Positions 2,328 to 5,310 of a stretch of 5,310 nucleotides of DNA are shown piece by piece. A program made the position numbers and the translations under genes. Under the pieces are notes generated by a model that saw nothing but the letters and a program-made list of their open reading frames with translations, did not search any database and had not been told where the DNA came from. Position 1 is the stretch's first letter; each line of letters opens with the position of its first letter. Source of the stretch: an uncultured Oscillospiraceae bacterium (lineage in GTDB: Bacteria; Bacillota; Clostridia; Oscillospirales; Acutalibacteraceae); contig URYX01000131.1 of the NCBI GenBank assembly GCA_900552225.1, positions 1-5,310 on the forward strand, read 5' to 3'.

Positions 2328-5310
2328 ATGAAGGCAGATACTTTTTTGGACGTATTCGGGCAATATATGAAGCCGGAGCTGACGGCCCCGTTTGACGGGG
2401 GAACGGTGCTCCGGCTGTGGACGGAGCAGGAGCGGCGCGCCATCGGTGTGGCGGTGGCGCTGCCGGCTCCGGTGGAGGCGGAATGTATTTTTGCGGCCGA
2501 ACGGGCGCTGGCGGAATCGCTCTGCCTGGCGCATGCGGAGATCGTGCCGCATTATCCGGCCGAGACGCTGAACGGAGAGTGCCTGCCGATGCTGGCGGCC
2601 TTTCTGCGCCGCCGCCAAAAGGCGGTAAACGGCACCTTTGACGGGGCCTCGGCAGCATGGGACGGGACGACCTTCCGGGTGACGCTGGCCTGCGGAGGGC
2701 GGAACATTCTGACAGCCACCCATGCGGACATGATGCTGCGCGATCTGATTACCGAGCAGTTCGGCTGCCACGCCCTGGTGGAATTCATCGGAGGAGACGA
2801 GGTGGACACCGCGCACGAGCATGTGCGGGAGCTGCGGGAGGATGCCGAACGGCAGGCCCGCGCGGAGGCGGAGCGTGCCGCCCAGGCCGCGGCTGCGGCT
2901 GCGGCCGCAGCACAGAAGCAGACTGCTCCGGCCGCACAGGTAAAGCCTCTGAAGCCGGACGATCCGGATGCCCCGCCGGCGGACGGACTGCCGGTCTATC
3001 TGAATACTGCGCGGCCGATGTTCGGCTCTCCGATCCGCGAGGCCCCCGTGCCGATGCGGCAGTTGGAGGCGGACGGCAGCGTTTATACGGTGTGGGGAGA
3101 GGTGTTCCATATCGATGAGCGCCCGAACCGCGACGGCACCAAGTCCCGCTATACGGTGGATATCAGCGACAGGACCAACTCGATTTCTCTGTCGCTGTGG
3201 CTGGATCACAAGCGCGATGCGGAGAAGATTGCGCAGGTCAGCTCGCTGAAAAAGGGAGACTGTCTGCTGGTGACGGGCACCTACGATTACGACGAATATG
3301 CCAAGTGCAATCTGATGCGGCCGAAGGCCGTTTCGACGATTGCCAAATATGTCAAGATGGACCGTGCCCCCGAAAAGCGGGTGGAGCTGCATGCGCACAC
3401 CAAAATGTCCATGATGGATTCGGTGGTGGATACCGAAAAGCTGGTCAGGCAGGCGGCCATGTGGGGGCATCGCGCCGTGGCCATTACGGATCACGGCGTG
3501 GTGCAGGCGTTCCCGGACGCTATGACGGCCGCGGCCGACTGCGCCAAGGCGGGACAGGATATCAAAATTCTGTACGGCATGGAGGCATATTATGTCAACG
3601 ACTCCGTGTCGGTGGTGCGCGGGGATGCCGTCGGGCCGCTGACCGGAGAGCTGATCGTGTTCGATATTGAGACGACGGGTCTCAGCGCGCAGAACGACCG
3701 CATTACCGAGATCGGAGCCGTGCGGATGCGCGGGGGAGAAATTGTCGAGGAATTCGATACCTTCGTCAACCCGGAACGCCCGATTCCCGCGAAAATCACC
3801 GAGCTGACGGGCATTACGGATGCCATGGTGGCGGATGCTCCGTCCGAGCAGGAGGCGCTGCGGCTGTTTTACGGCTTCTGCGGGGAATGCCGTGTGCTGG
3901 TGGCGCACAATGCCGAGTTCGATACCGGGTTTATCCGCAATACGGCGGAGCGCTGCGGCATGGATTATCCGTTTACGGGGTTGGATACACTGGCCATCAG
4001 CCGCTCGCTGTATCCGCATCTGAAAAATCACAAGCTGGACACGGTGGCCGATTATCTGTGTCTGCCGCCCTTCCAGCATCACCGCGCCTGCGACGATGCC
4101 CGCGTATTGGCGCAGATTATGCAGCATCTGATCCGCGACATGAAGGAGACGCGCGGCATCGAGGCGGTCGAGCAGATCAACACCCAAATTTCGGGTGTTG
4201 ATTTCAAAAAGACCCGGCCGTACCATATGATCCTGTTTGCCAAGAATCAGGCCGGACTCAAGCACCTGTATCAGCTGGTCAGCTGGTCCAATTTAGAGGG
4301 CTTTTACAAGAAACCGCGGGTAACCAAAACCGAGCTGATGCGGCACCGCGAGGGGCTGCTGGTGGGCAGTGCCTGCGAGCAGGGCGAGCTGTTCCGCGCC
4401 ATTGTGGCGGGCAAGCCGTTCGGAGAGCTTTGCTCCATTGCGGAATTCTACGATTTTCTGGAGGTGCAGCCGCTCGGCAACAACGCCTTTATGCTGCGCG
4501 ACGGGACCGCCAAGGACGAGGAGCAGCTGCGCAATTTCAACCGTACCGTCCTGCGGATCGGGGAGAAGCTCGGCAAGCCGGTGTGTGCCACCGGTGACGT
4601 GCATTTTCTGAACAAGGACGACGCGATTTTCCGCACGATCCTGCAGGCGGGGCAGAAATACGCGGATGCCGATCTGCAGGCCCCACTCTATTTCCGTACC
4701 ACGGAGGAAATGCTGGCGGAATTCTCCTATCTCGGGGCGGACAAGGCGCATGAAATCGTTATTGACAACCCGAACCGGCTTGCCGACCAGATGGACGTGC
4801 TGCTGCCGATTCCGAAGGGAACCTCCCCGCCGCATATTGCGGGAGCCGACGAGCAGCTGCAGGAGATCACCTGGAGACGGGCCAAGGAAATCTACGGTGA
4901 CCCGCTGCCGGAGATTGTGGAAAAGCGGCTGTCGCGTGAGCTGACCGCCATCATCAAAAACGGATTTGCCGTGATGTACATGATCGCGCAGAAGCTTGTC
5001 AAGCGCTCGGAGGAGCTCGGGTATCTGGTCGGCTCCCGGGGCTCGGTCGGCTCCTCGTTCGTGGCCAGCATGGCCGGTATTTCGGAGGTCAACCCGCTCG
5101 AGCCGCACTATATCTGCCGGAAATGCCGCTATTCCGAGTTCGTCACCGACGGCTCGGTCGGCTCGGGCTTTGACCTGCCGCCGAAGGTGTGTCCGCGCTG
5201 CGGGGAGCCGCTGTGGCAGGACGGACATGAGATTCCGTTCGAGACCTTCCTCGGATTTGACGGCGACAAGGCCCCGGATATTGATCTGAACTTTGCCGGC
5301 GAATGCCAGA
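2328..5310 (+). CDS. polC: DNA polymerase III alpha subunit, PolC type (3' end beyond the window)
   Basis: PolC is the Gram-positive replicative polymerase with built-in 3'-5' proofreading. The frame stays open to the window end: 994 codons of a family usually near 1,440. Domains in order: variable N-terminal domain (1-165); Ala-rich charged linker (about 168-225, nine Ala at 187-195); OB fold (about 250-336); PHP part one with LHAHT (His355, His357), Asp364, TDHG (Asp388, His389) and Glu419. The DEDDh exonuclease is inserted in the PHP domain, the PolC hallmark absent from DnaE: Asp446 and Glu448 in FDIETTG, Asp532 in HNAEFD, His585 and Asp590 in HRACDD. PHP part two holds GSACEQGEL and GDVHF (Asp757, His759). 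Next come RGSVGSS (904-910), a four-Cys zinc site (Cys930, 933, 955, 958) and the palm motif PDIDLNF with catalytic Asp984 and Asp986. All key residues seen are intact. It follows ispG by 13 bases. Confidence 0.97.
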   Translation, partial: MKADTFLDVFGQYMKPELTAPFDGGTVLRLWTEQERRAIGVAVALPAPVEAECIFAAERALAESLCLAHAEIVPHYPAETLNGECLPMLAAFLRRRQKAVNGTFDGASAAWDGTTFRVTLACGGRNILTATHADMMLRDLITEQFGCHALVEFIGGDEVDTAHEHVRELREDAERQARAEAERAAQAAAAAAAAAQKQTAPAAQVKPLKPDDPDAPPADGLPVYLNTARPMFGSPIREAPVPMRQLEADGSVYTVWGEVFHIDERPNRDGTKSRYTVDISDRTNSISLSLWLDHKRDAEKIAQVSSLKKGDCLLVTGTYDYDEYAKCNLMRPKAVSTIAKYVKMDRAPEKRVELHAHTKMSMMDSVVDTEKLVRQAAMWGHRAVAITDHGVVQAFPDAMTAAADCAKAGQDIKILYGMEAYYVNDSVSVVRGDAVGPLTGELIVFDIETTGLSAQNDRITEIGAVRMRGGEIVEEFDTFVNPERPIPAKITELTGITDAMVADAPSEQEALRLFYGFCGECRVLVAHNAEFDTGFIRNTAERCGMDYPFTGLDTLAISRSLYPHLKNHKLDTVADYLCLPPFQHHRACDDARVLAQIMQHLIRDMKETRGIEAVEQINTQISGVDFKKTRPYHMILFAKNQAGLKHLYQLVSWSNLEGFYKKPRVTKTELMRHREGLLVGSACEQGELFRAIVAGKPFGELCSIAEFYDFLEVQPLGNNAFMLRDGTAKDEEQLRNFNRTVLRIGEKLGKPVCATGDVHFLNKDDAIFRTILQAGQKYADADLQAPLYFRTTEEMLAEFSYLGADKAHEIVIDNPNRLADQMDVLLPIPKGTSPPHIAGADEQLQEITWRRAKEIYGDPLPEIVEKRLSRELTAIIKNGFAVMYMIAQKLVKRSEELGYLVGSRGSVGSSFVASMAGISEVNPLEPHYICRKCRYSEFVTDGSVGSGFDLPPKVCPRCGEPLWQDGHEIPFETFLGFDGDKAPDIDLNFAGECQ

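Noticed and set aside
1235..2658. Long minus-strand open frames (1235-1936 and 1630-2658)
   Set aside because: These are complement shadows of ispG and the start of polC. Their Pro/Arg/Ser-rich products match no protein family.
2301..4265. A 654-codon open frame on the minus strand
   Set aside because: It lies antisense to polC, whose reading frame shows conserved PolC domains throughout. The minus-strand product is His/Arg-rich with no recognisable domain, as expected for the complement of a GC-rich gene.
5040..5164. Identical 14-base repeats GGCTCGGTCGGCTC at 5040-5053 and 5151-5164
   Set aside because: Both encode Gly-Ser-Val-Gly-Ser in two separate conserved PolC motifs (RGSVGSS and DGSVGSGF). 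The identity comes from shared codon choice, not a mobile repeat.
4293..5228. A 311-codon open frame on the minus strand
   Set aside because: It is antisense to the PHP and polymerase parts of polC, has Arg/Leu/His-rich composition and no family resemblance, and shows no convincing ribosome binding site.
1..5310. CRISPR array, insertion sequence, tRNA, toxin-antitoxin or phage-defence genes
   Set aside because: No regularly spaced repeats, transposase motifs, tRNA-like cloverleaf or defence protein domains were seen on either strand.

Overview
The window comes from a GC-rich member of the Firmicutes, most likely class Clostridia. PolC, the Gram-positive-type replicative polymerase, points to Firmicutes. 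The RNase P RNA reads as the ancestral A type rather than the Bacillus B type, which argues for Clostridia over Bacilli. The strong GC bias at third codon positions would suit an Oscillospiraceae/Ruminococcaceae-like genome. This placement is inference from the sequence alone.

Layout, left to right. Positions 1-140 hold no gene but contain a bidirectional terminator (45-78) flanked by an imperfect direct repeat. Positions 141-530, minus strand, encode a short DtxR/MntR-family metal-dependent repressor with a GTG start, a good ribosome binding site and a near-consensus promoter. Divergent from it, a consensus promoter (663-691) drives rnpB, the RNase P RNA (about 697-1039). Two hairpins follow; the second is a long stem ending in a T run (1073-1133) and is the likely rnpB terminator. 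An extended -10 promoter (1201-1229) then starts the ispG-polC operon. ispG (1265-2314) encodes the [4Fe-4S] enzyme of the penultimate MEP-pathway step. polC begins 13 bases after the ispG stop and runs off the right edge with 994 codons visible, ending just past the first catalytic aspartates of the polymerase palm.

How the genes relate. The right side is housekeeping: tRNA 5' maturation, isoprenoid precursor synthesis and chromosome replication. ispG and polC are probably co-transcribed, an arrangement also met in other Firmicutes, where the dxr-rseP(-ispG/proS)-polC cluster is common. Here rnpB lies directly upstream of ispG, and dxr and rseP are not in the window. The metalloregulator appears to be a separate single-gene transcription unit.

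I found no undescribed system. The points most worth checking are the apparent lack of the GGU motif in loop L15 of the RNase P RNA, the DtxR-type (Met/Cys) metal ligands in an MntR-sized regulator, and an alanine-rich linker in the N-terminal part of PolC.
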